Positions 29,111 to 41,800 of a DNA stretch of 64,000 bases are shown here, one piece after another. The stretch is from positions 310,001 to 374,000 of the forward strand of contig NTMA01000023.1 of assembly GCA_002917075.1 (NCBI GenBank). Direction: 5' to 3'. The position numbers and the translations under genes are program-made. The notes under the pieces were generated by a model, which was not told the DNA's origin, did no database searches, and saw only the letters and a list, made by a program, of their open reading frames with translations. The number at the start of each line of letters is the position of its first letter. The stretch's first letter is position 1. The DNA is from Hawksworthiomyces lignivorus (taxonomy: Eukaryota > Ascomycota > Sordariomycetes > Ophiostomatales > Ophiostomataceae).

Positions 29111-31281
29111 AGCTAAAAGAAGCCAGTAAGCTTCACCGAAATATTTAGGTTGGTTATATAGAAGTCTTTGGACTGAGCCATTCTATCATTGTAGTGTGTG
29201 GGCGTCACCATGCTTTAATTAAAGAAAGGATGGCTTTGAAGGAAAGATAATTATATGATATAAACACTATATAGTTCACATCTCTTTTAGCATAATTTAT
29301 AGTATTTAAACATAGGGAATTGCTAATTAAAGGATTTACCTCTATTGCATCGAAATGTATATCGAATTGCATTTTCATTAGCAGGATAACGAAGAGATAA
29401 AATCAAACAATACCCATTTGCAATAGCATGTGATTTAACTGCTTCCGTAGCTTCAGAAATAGACCAATAAGCCAATAGAGGAGGCGGGGGGCCACAAGGA
29501 GGCCCTCACCGTCTTTGTCTGAAGCCATTTGGTTGAATGCAGAATTATCGTGACTTTTTTTTCTGTGGTGACGGCACTGAAGACTAGGGCTTCCTTTTTT
29601 TACTTTGAATAGTATACACTTTTCTATAGCGGGGCAAGTATCTTTCGGGCGAACGTGACAGCAGGCCCATTTATCAGGCCCACTTTGATGGCTTTATAGC
29701 CAAAAGTGATGGCCTTTTAGTAAGTCCCTTAACATATTGCATGGGCAGCATGATTCTATTTCCTATAGTTCTATCCGCTTTTTGTTTTCTCTTCCACTAT
29801 TTCGCAGAGTCCTAGAGGCTCTTGGAAATTATATAAATGTTGCAGTATATGAGAATTTTCGTATTTTAGGCTAGGATTGATACGTCTCTTCATGAGAATA
29901 TCTATGTTTTTAAGCAAAAAACGAGCTGCCATGGAGTGGTGCTCTTTTGCAGAACGTAACTAGAAAAAAAATCTAAATGTTATCACTTGTAAATCAACCA
30001 CTTATACTCTTATACTCGTGATAGACTTTTGTAACTCCAAAGAGATACGAAATTGGTCGAGAAGGCAGCTGTTTGGTAGCTAGAGCGCCAAGTAAATTAT
30101 ATGCCTTACATCCAACAATACGGGAATTAGCGGTGCAAGTTGCCAACACGTTGCCAGCTATGGAATCTAAACGATGACAAAGCGGGACACGTATACCAGT
30201 GAGAATTAAATAAGTACCACAAGCACTATAAATTGGTTCACTTTTCATCTTCTGTTTTATTAAAGACGTATCACCGAGACGTTTGTTGATCAAGGTAAAG
30301 AATATTCGAGCCTAAAATATTGTGCTGGGATGCCGCCAGCCAAATTTAGAGACTACCAATTTGCAACAACAAAGAGACTCGGCAATTCAAGAGCTAATAT
30401 TAATTACTTCTTTGTTTTTTTTGTTTTTTTTTTTTTTTTCAAAGAATTGGCTCTTGATTAGAGCGCGGAGCTGCACCTACAGCAAAGGAGGGAACGTTGG
30501 GCTTCAAAGACCAGTGTCATATTTCGGCCTCTCTTTATTAGGATATCTTTTTTTGGCTTCTTTCTTTCGAATTCTCTTCAGTGACTCCTCTATAATGAAT
30601 GAAGGAACTAGCTTTTACTAAAAGAGTTGTGTAGTAGCAATCAGTCTACTGTTTCTCGACGCGGCCAACGGTGGATGTTACAAATGAATCTATGGCTTTG
30701 TGATTCGTCTTAGTACGATCAGGTAAGTTATGAAGGTTTGTCAAGTGTAAATTGGTGCTCCCGGCCACACGTATATAAGATTTAAGAGAACTTGTTACTT
30801 TGGATCTATAACTTATTGATACGTGATTTCTTTTCGGTGCCTACCTGTAGTCGTGTAGCTTATGAAAATTTAGTTGATCTTAAAAGGCTTGGCTTTACAG
30901 AAAGCTTCGGAGAGGGTTCCGGATGCAGTACATATAGAGACGTCAAATACAGCAAAATCCCTTTGGTTATCCCTTCCCTGCACAAAACAAAGCTTAGCAA
31001 CAAAGAAGCTTCCTGCAAGCCGATTGAAAATGAGAATGATTTGACTGAAGAAATTCCCCTGGTATTCATTCCAGAAATCCTAAACCGACAATGTATACGA
31101 ATTTCGGCTCAGTATGACTTTAAATATGTACCAGACAACACTTATGTACCAAAACTATCGCTAAAGTTTCATCTGTATTCACTTCATCTATACTCTCTAC
31201 TTTTAGTGTCTGCCTCGTGGCCAATTTCATAGTCTTGCAACTACAAGGTACTGGCGGCCGACTAAATCTACGTTGCTTACC

Positions 31282-34200
31282 ATGGCCTGGTGTGGCGTGC
31301 CTATGCCGCCTCTCGCACGACAACCTCAGTCAGCAGCAGACGTCTCCGAAGAGGGGCAATGGGCGGACAATAGAGATGATGGCGGCCAATATGAGCCAGA
31401 TCCGCTGGATTTTCTCGACTCTCTGAAAGGCCTCGATGACGAGGCCCTTGTTGACGTATGGGACGGCTTCCAGAACGACCACCAGGCCGGTCCACGAGAG
31501 GATGTGGCGAAAAGCGTGCGAGCTTTGGAGCTCCGAGGCGGCCGTGCCAGCCGCACCGGCGTGCAGCGTCCAGACAACGGCCTCGCCAGTGACACTGTTA
31601 ATAGGCGCCAGCGCCCGGTGGCTGTGCGCCGGAAATGGGTCCGTTTGTTCGGTTACCAAGGCTCTGTTTGGTTCAATATTTACGATCGCCACTCGCTCGC
31701 GGATGCGGTGGCCGGCTTGATGGGATCGCTGCCGTGCGTGAATCTGGCCTTCTACTCGCGCACCGGCCAGACCGCCTTCGACGCCTACCCGGACATGACT
31801 GGCAATGGCTACTACTTCGGCGTCATCAAGAACATGTTCGCCAAGAACGGCGCCGAAAACGAGCATGTGCTCTTCTTGTTTGCGCCAGACGAGCCGCCAC
31901 CTCCCGAGGGGCAGTGGGAACCGTCGGTGGCGAGCTTTGGTTCTGGCAGCGGCGTCTCCACCAGCTCCGACCCCGGCTCCGTCCTCGTCAAGTGCACCTG
32001 TTACAATGAGATGGATGGGAACGTGGCCTACCTGCGCGTTCCTAGAGACGGCGCCCAGCTGGCGGCCAACCAGTATGCTGCGTGGTTTGCGACAGTGGCG
32101 CGAATCTTGAACCCCGGCGCAGGCACCCACTGCCAGTTTGGGCTCTGGGACTGTGGCAGCAGCAGCAGCGGAAGAAATGCGCCATCAGAAGCCAAAACAT
32201 ACGGCGGCCTTGGATTTTCTCCACAGTCATGGGCCAAGATTGTGGCTGCTGCCAGCCAGGCACAAACAGGCTCTTGCCACTTGCAGTTTGAGGTGGTTCC
32301 TCTTGCCGAGTCGGTGGCTGTCGTGCACCTGCCGGGCCTCAATCTGGCGTCCAGCCATGGAGGAGGAAATGAACAAGAAGACGACATCCAAGTGCCTCAC
32401 CTCTCTGTTCCGGATGGTGCAAACTGGGAGGCAGCCTTCAAGCAGGAGCTGGTCCCGTGCATTGCGCACGCCGTCGATGCGGCCACGACAGACGCCGAGA
32501 AGCGCGGCCTGGCCAGCGTCGACATCTGGCCGGACGGGCGGTTCTGGGAACCAGAGGCTCTGCCGGTGCGCACCAGCTGGCCCTGCACCGCGGTATCGCT
32601 GGCGTTTGGCCACAAGAGTGGCCCCGAGAACGGCCAGCCGGCAGACGGCGCCAGCAGGGCGACGCCGCCGCCAGCAGTCGTGGCCATCCGGCCTACCTAC
32701 AAAGAGTACACAGCGTACTTTCCGGATACAAGCCACGCCGCTGCCGGTGCTGGTGCTGGCGCCGTCATATCCGCGTCGATCGCGTTCGACGGCGACGACC
32801 CGCTCGGCGTCTTTCGGGGCCGACTGCGCAGCACAGCCGGGGTGGCGCTGGACGTCGACCGCGACTGCATCCGTATTATGCAGGTCGCACCGCCGCAGTG
32901 CGCCGCGATGACCGACAACGAGCGGCGGGTAGCCGCCCACCGGCCCGGTTTTCTGCTGACGCCGCTCAGCACCGAGGCGGAGTGGGTTCTGATCTGTAGC
33001 CAGATCGTGGGGTCGGCGATCTGGTGCACCAAAGCAGCCGACAGCTGCATGCTCAAGCGTAAGTTAAGATGAAGAAATCCCTGAGAAATTTGTGGCGAGC
33101 ACGCCCGCCGCGCACAACGGAAGTGTCACCTTTGTCCTAACACATTTAGCCGTCGATTACGAGACAGATCTCTGGGGCTACCGCGTAGAATACGACAGCT
33201 TCGAGGCAGCGAGCGCCCAAGCCAGACTTGGCTCACTCCTGTATGATACCGAGATCCAGACGCCGACCAGCCAGCAGGGCATGGAGCATGCGGCTGCCGC
33301 CAACGCAGTTCACGGCAGCGACGTCGGATTCTGGCCGCTGCCGCCCCCAGAGGCCTTCATTCGCAGCAGCGCGTGGGCGTTCCGCTCGGGCATCCTCACA
33401 CCTAGCGAGACTGCGCGCCTTCAGTATGCCCTGGGCGACATGTTTCAGCTGACCCTCCGGCAGGCCGTGGCCTGCCCTTACCCGCACTGCAACGCCCGGT
33501 TCCAGGCTGACGGCAGCGGTAGCGGCAGTAGCAACAGCACTAACACGAACCATGCCGCAATTGCGCTCCAGCGACACATCCGGCACGCTCACCCGCCCCA
33601 GCAGTGCTGCTGCTTCTGCATGCACGCGTTCCCGCAGCAGGCCTCGGCGGGTGATAAAGTCCGGCACATGATGACCGCCCACCCGCAATTCTTTGCCTTG
33701 GAAAGCAGACAGCTCGCCGCCGCGGAGGGCAACAGCGACAGCCATGCGGCGCTCATGCCTGAGCTGCCGGCTCTTGACGTGGCCGTGTCTTCCGGCCCTC
33801 AACCAGCGGTTGTGACAGGCAACACCATCACGCAGTCGCGGCCAGCAGTTGCCAAAAGAAAAGCAGCAGTCGCTAAATCCTCTGTCTCTACTGCTTCTGC
33901 CAACAACAATGCTGGCACGGGCGACAAGACGGCTACTCCAAAAAAGAGACGCCGTGCAGCCGCTCATGCACAGAAGGACGATGCCCCATATCGGCCTAAC
34001 CAGAACGGGTCGAGCTCTGAGGAAGAGTTTGAGTTTGGAGACAGTGGAAGCAGTAGCAGCAGCAGCAGCAGCAGCGGAGGCCCTGCTCGCAAGAAGCGCA
34101 CGACCATGGCTAAGAAGACAGCTGGGGCCAAGGACCCATCATACCGCCCGGGGCGAGATGACTCGGCATCGGAACTGGAATCGACTTCCCAGCCTGCAGA

Positions 34201-34675
34201 TAGCGGCACAAAGAAGATCAGCACGCCAAAAAAGCGGCGCAAGACCAAGCCGTCGTCAACTGCGGCTAAGGACCCTACCTACCGTCCAAGCAGTGAAGAC
34301 GACGAAGAAGACGATGGCGGCGACGAGTCGTGGGGCAGAAACAGCGAAAACAATGACGAAAACGATGCCGACGGTGACGCAAGTCTGGCGGCGCCGCTGC
34401 TGTCCTCCCGGAAGCGCAAGCGACCGACCACGGCGGCGCGCCTGTCCCAGCTCGACCCCTCGTACCGGCCGGAACAAGACGGCTCAGACACTGAGCAGCA
34501 GGCCTACGCCGACGACCAGGACGAAGAACTGCGGCAGTCGGCGGCGCCTGAGTGGGGCCAAGACCCGACCGACCCGGCGGGCAAGCGCAAGAAAGTTATC
34601 CGGGAGCTGCGAGACGCAGCGAAGATCACGAAAATGAAAGATAAAGGAGTTACCGCCTCTATAACCGGCCAATAG
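31282..34675 (+). CDS. Uncharacterised 1100-aa protein: C2H2-like fingers plus four basic-DPxYRP-acidic modules
   Basis: Two exons, 31282-33058 and 33150-34675, are joined across a 91-bp intron (GTAAGT donor, CCTAAC branch, TTTAG acceptor). The total is exactly 1101 codons. The ~590 residues of exon 1 match no family I know. Exon 2 holds two zinc-finger-like units: C701-x4-C706...H735-x4-H740 with a Ser/Asn-rich insert, and C746-x2-C749...H765-x4-H770. The C-terminal ~250 residues repeat a module four times. Each has a Lys/Arg cluster (KKRRR, RKKR, KKRRK, RKRKR), then D-x-x-YRP (Tyr873, 924, 970, 1031), then an acidic Ser-rich stretch. The basic clusters look like nuclear signals. A nuclear, chromatin- or DNA-associated role is inferred. 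An upstream non-coding exon is possible. Confidence 0.75.
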
Positions 34676-36139
34676 GATGACAATCCGGACACCGCCGGAC
34701 TTCGGTGTCGCATTCGAAGGAGGCGGAGAAGGATTTGTCGTGGAGAACTGGTCATGTAAGTGATATGAAGAGCAGATTGTCCTTTTCTTGTTTAGATTTC
34801 TCTTGTCGTGTGTCTGTGTCGGTCCGTAATGTCTAGGACCTAATTTCATTTTCCTCCACGGCGTCTCTGCTCGTGAGCATCTGATATATATGAACCCAAG
34901 CACTCTCGATACAGGAACAAAATCAGGTGTTGTAGGACCCGCAAAGGGCTGCAAAACCTTAGTTCAGTACCCCATATTGAGCTGTTTTAGTTCATCTTAC
35001 TCCTTTGGTGGCGGAAATCTGGTCCGGCTTTGCCCTGTCTTAGGTGCCAGGTTATCGTATCTACGCAGCATTCTGGACTGGTTGATGAAGGGCATCGGAC
35101 GGTAACATATTGGTGGGGAACTGCTGTGTCTTCCCCATATTCGTTCCATTAGTGCCATTCCAGGCCAGCCTGTACCGGCTCAGCGGACAGCCCGACAGCC
35201 GTTTAAAAGGGACGCATGACGTATCTAAGACGGCAATCATCGGCATGCCGGTCGCTTGCCGCCTCGCCACCCCTGCTCCCCCCTTTCTGGCCCCCTGTTG
35301 GGTAAAAATTGCATCCACTAAAACAGCTGTACGTGTACTTCGTGCAGCTATGGCTTGCTGTGACTTACACCGAGCTTTGAGGACCTCTCACATGTATCTT
35401 ATGACGACCATTCACTTTTCATTCCTTTTTTCATTACCTTATCAGTATCAAAGCTTGACCGTGTTTTATTCTCGTGACTACTCCTACTCCTCCCTTCCAA
35501 TTCCAACTTCCTCATCACTTCGCGTCTTGTACGGAGTACTCCAGTCAAATGTCCTTCATTAGCTTGGCAAGGCACACAAGTCGCTAGGGCTTTTCACATT
35601 CTTTTGTTGTCGGCATCCAGCCGCTCGTGGATCCCTGCAGCTAGGAAGCTCTATTTAGACGCATCTTGTGCAAAGAGCAAATTTATTCCCCCTGGGTTGC
35701 ACAACAGAAGAGGACAAATGGGCCGGACAAGACGCCGACTTGATAAGGATGTCTGAGATCTGAGAACCAATCGCTTGTTGACCACATCTTCCACTTACAC
35801 GAAACGCCGTTTTTTATCTTTTCTTCTTTTTTTCCTTTTCCTTCTATTCTTTTTTCTCTTGTTCTCTTTTCTTGTGTGGACAGTGCATTTATTCGCTTAT
35901 CCACTTCCACGATACGATACCCCCTTGCTCCTTCCTTTCTTTGTCTTGCTTTATTTCCTTTTTTTATTTTTATTTTCTGTTCACCGTCAATTTCATTTTG
36001 GGAAGGATTGGCCTGCGTCTTCCACGGCTTCAGTCAAGTTCTATCACTATCAATTCAATTCCTTCACCCAAATGATACTATCTTAATGACTTATTATCCT
36101 CAATCATAATCTAGACCTCAGTCTTCACTCGGCACGGCC
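34676..36139. other. Spacer and CT-rich promoter of the sulfite oxidase gene
   Basis: This is 1.46 kb. It holds one exact TACGGAGTA at 35530-35538 that extends into the palindrome-like GTACGGAGTACTCC. From about 35800 a long T/CT-rich stretch leads to the ATG at 36140, a typical fungal leader. No gene is seen. Confidence 0.55.
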
Positions 36140-38512
36140 ATGGCGACAACCGCGTCCGCGCTAACGCGGATAGCAACCAAAAGGTTGTGCCCATCCAAGG
36201 GATGGCAAGCAAACCATATGAAATGTTCTGGTTTTGAGTCCAATTTTGGATCGGCGAGTATTCCCAAGCCCAGATACCAACCATGGGCACCATCACATCT
36301 TGGGATGTCCCAAGAACACCGTTTGAAAGCTTGCGGTCCAATACAATCGATCCACATCCACCAGCACAGGAAAGCCTTTCACACAGCTTCCGTCTGCTCA
36401 TATAGAAATGACGGCAATGCTCAGCCAAGCAACCACGACAGATATCAGGGAGAGAAATCGAACAAGCAGAAGACGGGCGAAGCACGCAAAGATTTTGACA
36501 ACGACGCGAGAGGAGACGGCCAGCCGCACAGAGGAGACCCGGCACGGTATACGCTATATGCGGGCGTCAGCCTGCTCTCCGTGCTGCTCGCCTTGTCCCA
36601 GCCTCTCTCGCTTGTGCACGTCGGCCACGAAGACCATGCCGGCCATGAGGACGACGGCCCCACCAAGCCGCACCACATCAAGACGGGCGGTGCCGGCAGC
36701 GGGCCACCGGCCGCAGCCAGCGACGGCCGGGACCCGTCTTTGCCGCGGTTCCGGCTGGCTGACGTGCGCAAGCACGATGCCAATTCGGGCGAGCCGTGGG
36801 TGACGTCGGGCGACAAGGTGTACGACATCACCGACTGGGTGGCGGCGCACCCCGGCGGCGACGTGATCCTGCGGGCGGCCGGGCGGTCCATTGACCCGTA
36901 CTGGAAGATCTTCACCATCCACAAGGCGCCGCACGTGCGGCAGATCCTGGACGAGTACCTGATCGGGCTGGTCGACAGCGCGGACCTAGTCGACGGGCAG
37001 CCAGTGCTTGAGGGCGTGGAGGACCCCTTTGCCAGCGACCCGGCGCGCGACAGCCGGCTGGTGACGCTGACAGACAAGCCGCGCAACGCGGAGACGCCGG
37101 CGGCGCACTTGGCGGCGGAATTTACGACTCCCAACGAGCTGTTCTACGTGCGCAACCACATGTGGGTGCCGGTGGTGCGCGAGGACGAGGCCGCGCAGCA
37201 CCGCCTGACGATCGAGCTCCCCGACGGCGAGGAGCGCGCGTACACGCTGGCCGAGCTGCAGGCGCGCTTCCCGCTGCACCGCGTCACCGCCATCATGCAG
37301 TGCTCGGGCAACCGCCGCAGCGACATGACGCACGCCGTCGGCAAGACCAACGGCCTGCAGTGGGGGCCGGGCGCCATCAGCAACGCCGTCTGGGAGGGCG
37401 TGCTGCTGCGGGACGTGCTCGCCGACGCCGGCCTGCGGGTGTCGTCGCAGCTGCCGACCCTGGCGAGGAAGGCAAAGACGGGCGCCTCCAGCACCAGCGG
37501 CGACAGCGAAAACAACGACGAGGAGGCCCTGCCGGCGGCCGACGACCTGCACGTGCAGCTGACCGGCATGGAGGCGTACGGGGCGAGCATCCCGCTGCCG
37601 GTGGCGCTAGACCCGCGCGGCGACGTGCTGCTGGCGTTCCGCATGAACGGCGCGCCGCTGCCGCGCGACCACGGCTTCCCGCTGCGCGCCGTCGTGCCGG
37701 GCCACGTGGCCGCCCGCTCCGTCAAGTGGTTGTCGCGCGTCGTCGTCAGCGACGAGGAGTCCGTCAGCCAGTGGCAGCGCCGCGACTACAAAATGTTCGG
37801 CCCCAACGAGGGCGGCGCCCCCAACTGGGACCGCTACCCGGCCATGCAGGAGCTGCCCGTCACCAGCGCCGTCACCGGCGTCTGGGTCGGCCGCGACAGC
37901 ATCCGCCGCGCCGCTGAGCAGGCCGGCTGGCCCCAGAGCCACAGCCTGCAGCACGGCAGAGACGCCGCCGCCGCGCTGGGCGGCACCCGCGCCCCGCCGG
38001 GCACGCGCGACCTCAAGGCCTGGCGGGCCACCCAGCAGGACACGATACAGGCGCAGGCGGACCGCGCCGTGCCCGTCGCCGTCGCCGGCTACGCCTACTC
38101 GGGCGGCGGCCGCGAGATCGTCCGCGTCGACGTCAGCGTCGACGGCGGGCGCACCTGGGACCAGGCGGAGCTGCTGGACCACAAGACGGGCCCTAACGAC
38201 GACGAGGAGGCCAAGAAGCGCGGCTACGTCGTGGCCCGCGGCCGCCGCGACTGGGCCTGGAAGCGCTGGCGGTACACGGGCGCGATCGTGCCGGAGCAGG
38301 ACACAGCAGGCGGCAGCGGCTGCACCGAGATCCTCGTCAAGGCCATCGACAGCGCGTACAACACGCAGCCCGAGCGGCACGACGGCATCTACAACGTACG
38401 GGGCAACCTGGCTACGGCGTGGCACCGGGTGCGGGTGTGCCCTGCAGGGAAGAAGAAGGGCAAGGAGTGGGCGGCCGTCCATGTGTCAGGCTGTGGGTTT
38501 GATCAGAAGTAG
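36140..38512 (+). CDS. Sulfite oxidase (cytochrome b5 + molybdopterin domains), mitochondrial
   Basis: This is a single-exon 790-residue molybdoenzyme oxidising sulfite to sulfate. An N-terminal Arg/Lys/Ser-rich region looks like a mitochondrial presequence. A hydrophobic segment follows (YTLYAGVSLLSVLLALSQPL), then a cytochrome b5 domain with heme ligands His237 (HPGG) and His261, spaced 24 residues as in b5. The Moco domain starts at TTPNELFYVRNH and contains Cys388 (MQCSGNRR), the molybdenum ligand. The C-terminal dimerisation domain includes YAYSGGGREIVRVDVSVDGG and YNTQPERHDGIYNVRGN. There is no FAD/NADH domain, so it is not nitrate reductase. It is longer than animal enzymes because of the N-terminal region and low-complexity inserts (e.g. 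after LARKAKTG). It is convergent with RPN2, 295 bp between stops. Confidence 0.92.
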   Translation: MATTASALTRIATKRLCPSKGWQANHMKCSGFESNFGSASIPKPRYQPWAPSHLGMSQEHRLKACGPIQSIHIHQHRKAFHTASVCSYRNDGNAQPSNHDRYQGEKSNKQKTGEARKDFDNDARGDGQPHRGDPARYTLYAGVSLLSVLLALSQPLSLVHVGHEDHAGHEDDGPTKPHHIKTGGAGSGPPAAASDGRDPSLPRFRLADVRKHDANSGEPWVTSGDKVYDITDWVAAHPGGDVILRAAGRSIDPYWKIFTIHKAPHVRQILDEYLIGLVDSADLVDGQPVLEGVEDPFASDPARDSRLVTLTDKPRNAETPAAHLAAEFTTPNELFYVRNHMWVPVVREDEAAQHRLTIELPDGEERAYTLAELQARFPLHRVTAIMQCSGNRRSDMTHAVGKTNGLQWGPGAISNAVWEGVLLRDVLADAGLRVSSQLPTLARKAKTGASSTSGDSENNDEEALPAADDLHVQLTGMEAYGASIPLPVALDPRGDVLLAFRMNGAPLPRDHGFPLRAVVPGHVAARSVKWLSRVVVSDEESVSQWQRRDYKMFGPNEGGAPNWDRYPAMQELPVTSAVTGVWVGRDSIRRAAEQAGWPQSHSLQHGRDAAAALGGTRAPPGTRDLKAWRATQQDTIQAQADRAVPVAVAGYAYSGGGREIVRVDVSVDGGRTWDQAELLDHKTGPNDDEEAKKRGYVVARGRRDWAWKRWRYTGAIVPEQDTAGGSGCTEILVKAIDSAYNTQPERHDGIYNVRGNLATAWHRVRVCPAGKKKGKEWAAVHVSGCGFDQK

Positions 38513-38807
38513 GCGTAATTGAGGTTGTCGAAATGGCCGACGCAGCCGGGACTGGGATATTTTCTACAGCATGGGATTACAAAAGCGGGAAATGGGAAAT
38601 TTAGAAACACAGCTCGGCCTGTATATGCCGTCTAGTCTTTTATTGTAGTAGTACACCTCACGACAAAGTGAATAGAAGAGACAAAGGGAAAGAGGATGAA
38701 AAATTAAATACACTGATGTTTGTACATCGCCAACCACACACCACAGCCATGCAAAGTATGTGAACCTCCCCCTTTTCCCCGCTCCCACCCAAATAGGATC
38801 TTGCTAT

Positions 38808-41800
38808 CTACTCCATGTCGTCATCCTCCGTCTCCGTGAAGTAGTCAAAGTCGTGCGGCACAGGCGCCTCCTCGTCACCCTCATTGTCCTCGTCGACGGC
38901 CGTCAGCACGCCGGCTGCGGCCGCGGCACCGCTCTGCCGGATATCACGAGCCGTGTCCTCGTCGTCATCGCCTTCGCCGAGCATGCCGCCACCGAACAGA
39001 CGGGCTGCTGCCGCGTTGTTGCCCGCGCCGCCGCGGCCGCCTGCGCTGCCGGCAGCACCACCAAGGAGGTCGGTGATGGCGCGGAGGTCGTTGGGCACGT
39101 TGGGCACCTGCAGGGCCTGCTGCAGGTCACGCAGCATGGCGCTGCGGCCGGAGGCGCCGCCGCTGCCACCAGCACCGTCACCACCGCGAGCACCAGCCAC
39201 AGGCGCCTTCTCAATAGTGACCTTCTTGAGCTTCTCCTCGATGAGCTCCTTTGTCTCGTCGGGCTGCGTGTCGAGCAGCAGCAGCGGGCCGCCCGTGGGC
39301 TTCTTGACGGGCTTGTAGCGGCCCGCGGGGAAGCTGATGTACTTGAGCTGGCCGGGGAGCACGCGCGACATGTTCTCGATCTCGTAGCCGACCTTCTCCT
39401 TCTCAGGCTTCTTCTTCGTGTCCGCAGCGGCAGTGGCCGACTTCTCGGCGGCCTCATCATCGTCCTTCTTGTCTTTGGCCGCCTCCTCGTCGCTGCTGGC
39501 CTTGGCCGTCTTCTCGTCATCGACGTCCATCTTGTCGCTGTCGATCACAGCGGACGACGCAGACGCCTCGTCTGCTCCCGAGGCAGCCGTAGTAGCGCCC
39601 GGCGTGGCAGCAGAAGCGGGGGGTGCAGACGACGCCTTGCCCGTGGCCGGCACGACGGCGTCCACATCCATGCTCTCACGACGGGCAGCCCGCTCCTTCC
39701 GCTGGGCACGGCGCTTGGCCTGCGCGGTGGTCGAGAGGATGGCGGTGGCGATCAGTGCGGGACCCTCTTCGGCCTTGACTTCCTGCTCCGGCGGGTAGTC
39801 AAACAGGCTGGGCCGGGTGGCAGAGTGGAACTTGAAGCTGGGGATGTCGAGGTCGGAGTCGAGGCCGATGATGGATGTGGGGCTGAAGCTCAGCGACAGG
39901 AAGTGGGTGAAGGGGAACCAGTACCAGTACTGGGTGAAGACGGCCATGCCGACGATGCCGGCCATGTTAAGGTTGCCCGTCTGCGTCTGCAGGCCGATGG
40001 TGCAGTTGCGGCCGCCGGCGTCGATGATGCCGAGGGCTAGGGCAGCGCCGAACTTGGTCATGGCGTCTTCGTGGCGGTCGCCGACGACCTTCTTGAGCGT
40101 CTTGCGGATGGAGGCCACCTTAGGGTTCATGGCCTCGTTCTGCTGGACCATGATCATGGCCAGCGCGATCAGCGCACCCTGGCGCACAAAGTCCGTGGGG
40201 TCCTTCATCATGGGCTCCAGCAGGTCGATTGCCTCGTCCAGGCCGGTGCCGGCGCAGGAGATGCCCAGGGCCATGGCAGAGCCGTAGCGGACATGCGGGT
40301 TGTACGACTCGGACAGGAGCTCGACCATGCGCGGCACGCTGCCCGGCTTGCGGAACAGGATAAAGCCCAAGCTCATAACGGCAATCCGCCGCACGTCGTC
40401 GCTCGTGTCGCTGACGGCAATGTGCAACAGCTTGCGAATGGCCTTGTTGCTGCCGGTGCCGCAGTACGCCAGGGCCACGGTGAGGATACCGCCATAGCGC
40501 AGAGTTGGGTCAGGGTCGCTCAGGAGCGCCTCGATCGTGCCGTCAGCGCTCTCCTGGCGGCCGTACATGATCAGCGCCATACCGATGGCCACACCGCGAA
40601 TGATCTTCTCGTGCGAGGTGTCGTGGGCGTAGGAGAACATGGCCTGCAGCGCAGCGGAGTTGCCAGTGCCGAGCATGATGAGACCCATAGCCAAGCCAAC
40701 GGCCTCACCGTTCAGAGCAGAGTCGGCGTGCAAGACTTCCTTGAGGCTCTCGAAGATGCCCTCGTCGCCCGTGGCCATGCCGGCAATACCCAGACCGAGG
40801 GCGCCGCCGTGCTGGATGTACTCGTCCTCAGCGGAGGTGAACACGCTGCGCAGGTAGTCGAGGGCGTCGGCGCCGTGGTTGGCGTGGATCAGGCCAAACG
40901 CATAGAGCGCGCCGCCCTGGCTGAAGGGGCTGCCCTGGGTGAGCTGGCCGATGCGCGGCATGTAGGGCTCCAGCAGCTTGCGCGCCTGCGTGATGTTACC
41001 ACGGTGGATGACGCCGAGCGCGGCGGTGGCGGTGAACTTGGACCAGTTGACGGCCTTGCCAAGCCACTCCAGGTTGTCGCGGAAGAACTTATCGTGGGTG
41101 GTGCCGGCGTTCATGAAGGCGTTGCAGAAGGTCACGGCGGTGTGGAAGATGGAGTTGCGGCCTTCGAGGCTGTCCCGGACCTTGTTCAGAATGCTGATGT
41201 CGGCATGGTTGTTGCGGAAGAGGAACTCGACGTTGAGCTTGATGGTCTTGCTGCCGTCCAGGATGTCGCGGATGTTGGAATACGCCTTGGCAACCTCTTC
41301 CGGCAGTTCGTCTTCCTCATCTTCCTCCTTGTCGGCGACGGTCTCGGTCTCGGTGTCCACCTTCTTGTCCTCATCCTTTAGGAGAGGATCAGACTCGGTC
41401 GCCTCGTTTCCCTCCTGCCCCTCCGACGGCTTTGCCTCCGCTGCCTTCTCAGCCTCCGGCTCCTTTGGCGGCGGCGGCGGTGAGGGCAGTGACTTGATGA
41501 CCTTGCCCAGGAACTCCTGCGTGCCGTTGTCGTACAGATCGAAAGCAATCTGGTACGCCACGGCCAGGGACTCGCGGTCACCGTCCTCCACCAGCTTCCG
41601 CAGCAGCGTCGAAGCCTCCTCGTCGGAATTGAGATACACGACGCACTTGGCAATGGAAAAGTAGTCAGGGTTGGGAATGTCGCTCAGCAGGTCGAGGATG
41701 AGACGAAGAATCTCGGTGCGCAGGCTCCGCTCCTGAACAATATCCATGCAGATGCCCAGGACATACTCCATCAGCTCCTCGGCTGGGCCTTGTCCGTTCT

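Larger units (their letters stand above)
27303..31281. other. AT-rich gene-poor block with gene relics
   Basis: This is about 4 kb with dense stop codons. It includes a 21-bp tandem repeat (27438-27479), a TPR pseudogene (28775-29110) and T-rich tracts (about 30418-30440). A 441-nt open frame at 30792-31232 has no internal ATG, and I do not call it a gene. The overall look is decayed, RIP-like DNA between two euchromatic genes. Confidence 0.55.

Noticed and set aside
30792..31232. 146-codon plus-strand open frame in AT-rich DNA
   Set aside because: It contains no ATG (it opens at TTG), matches no family I know, and lies just before the promoter of a real gene.
38760..41381. Two plus-strand ORFs of 426 and 436 codons
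   Set aside because: They lie opposite the RPN2 exon. GC-rich codon usage leaves the complementary frame open. There is no family likeness.
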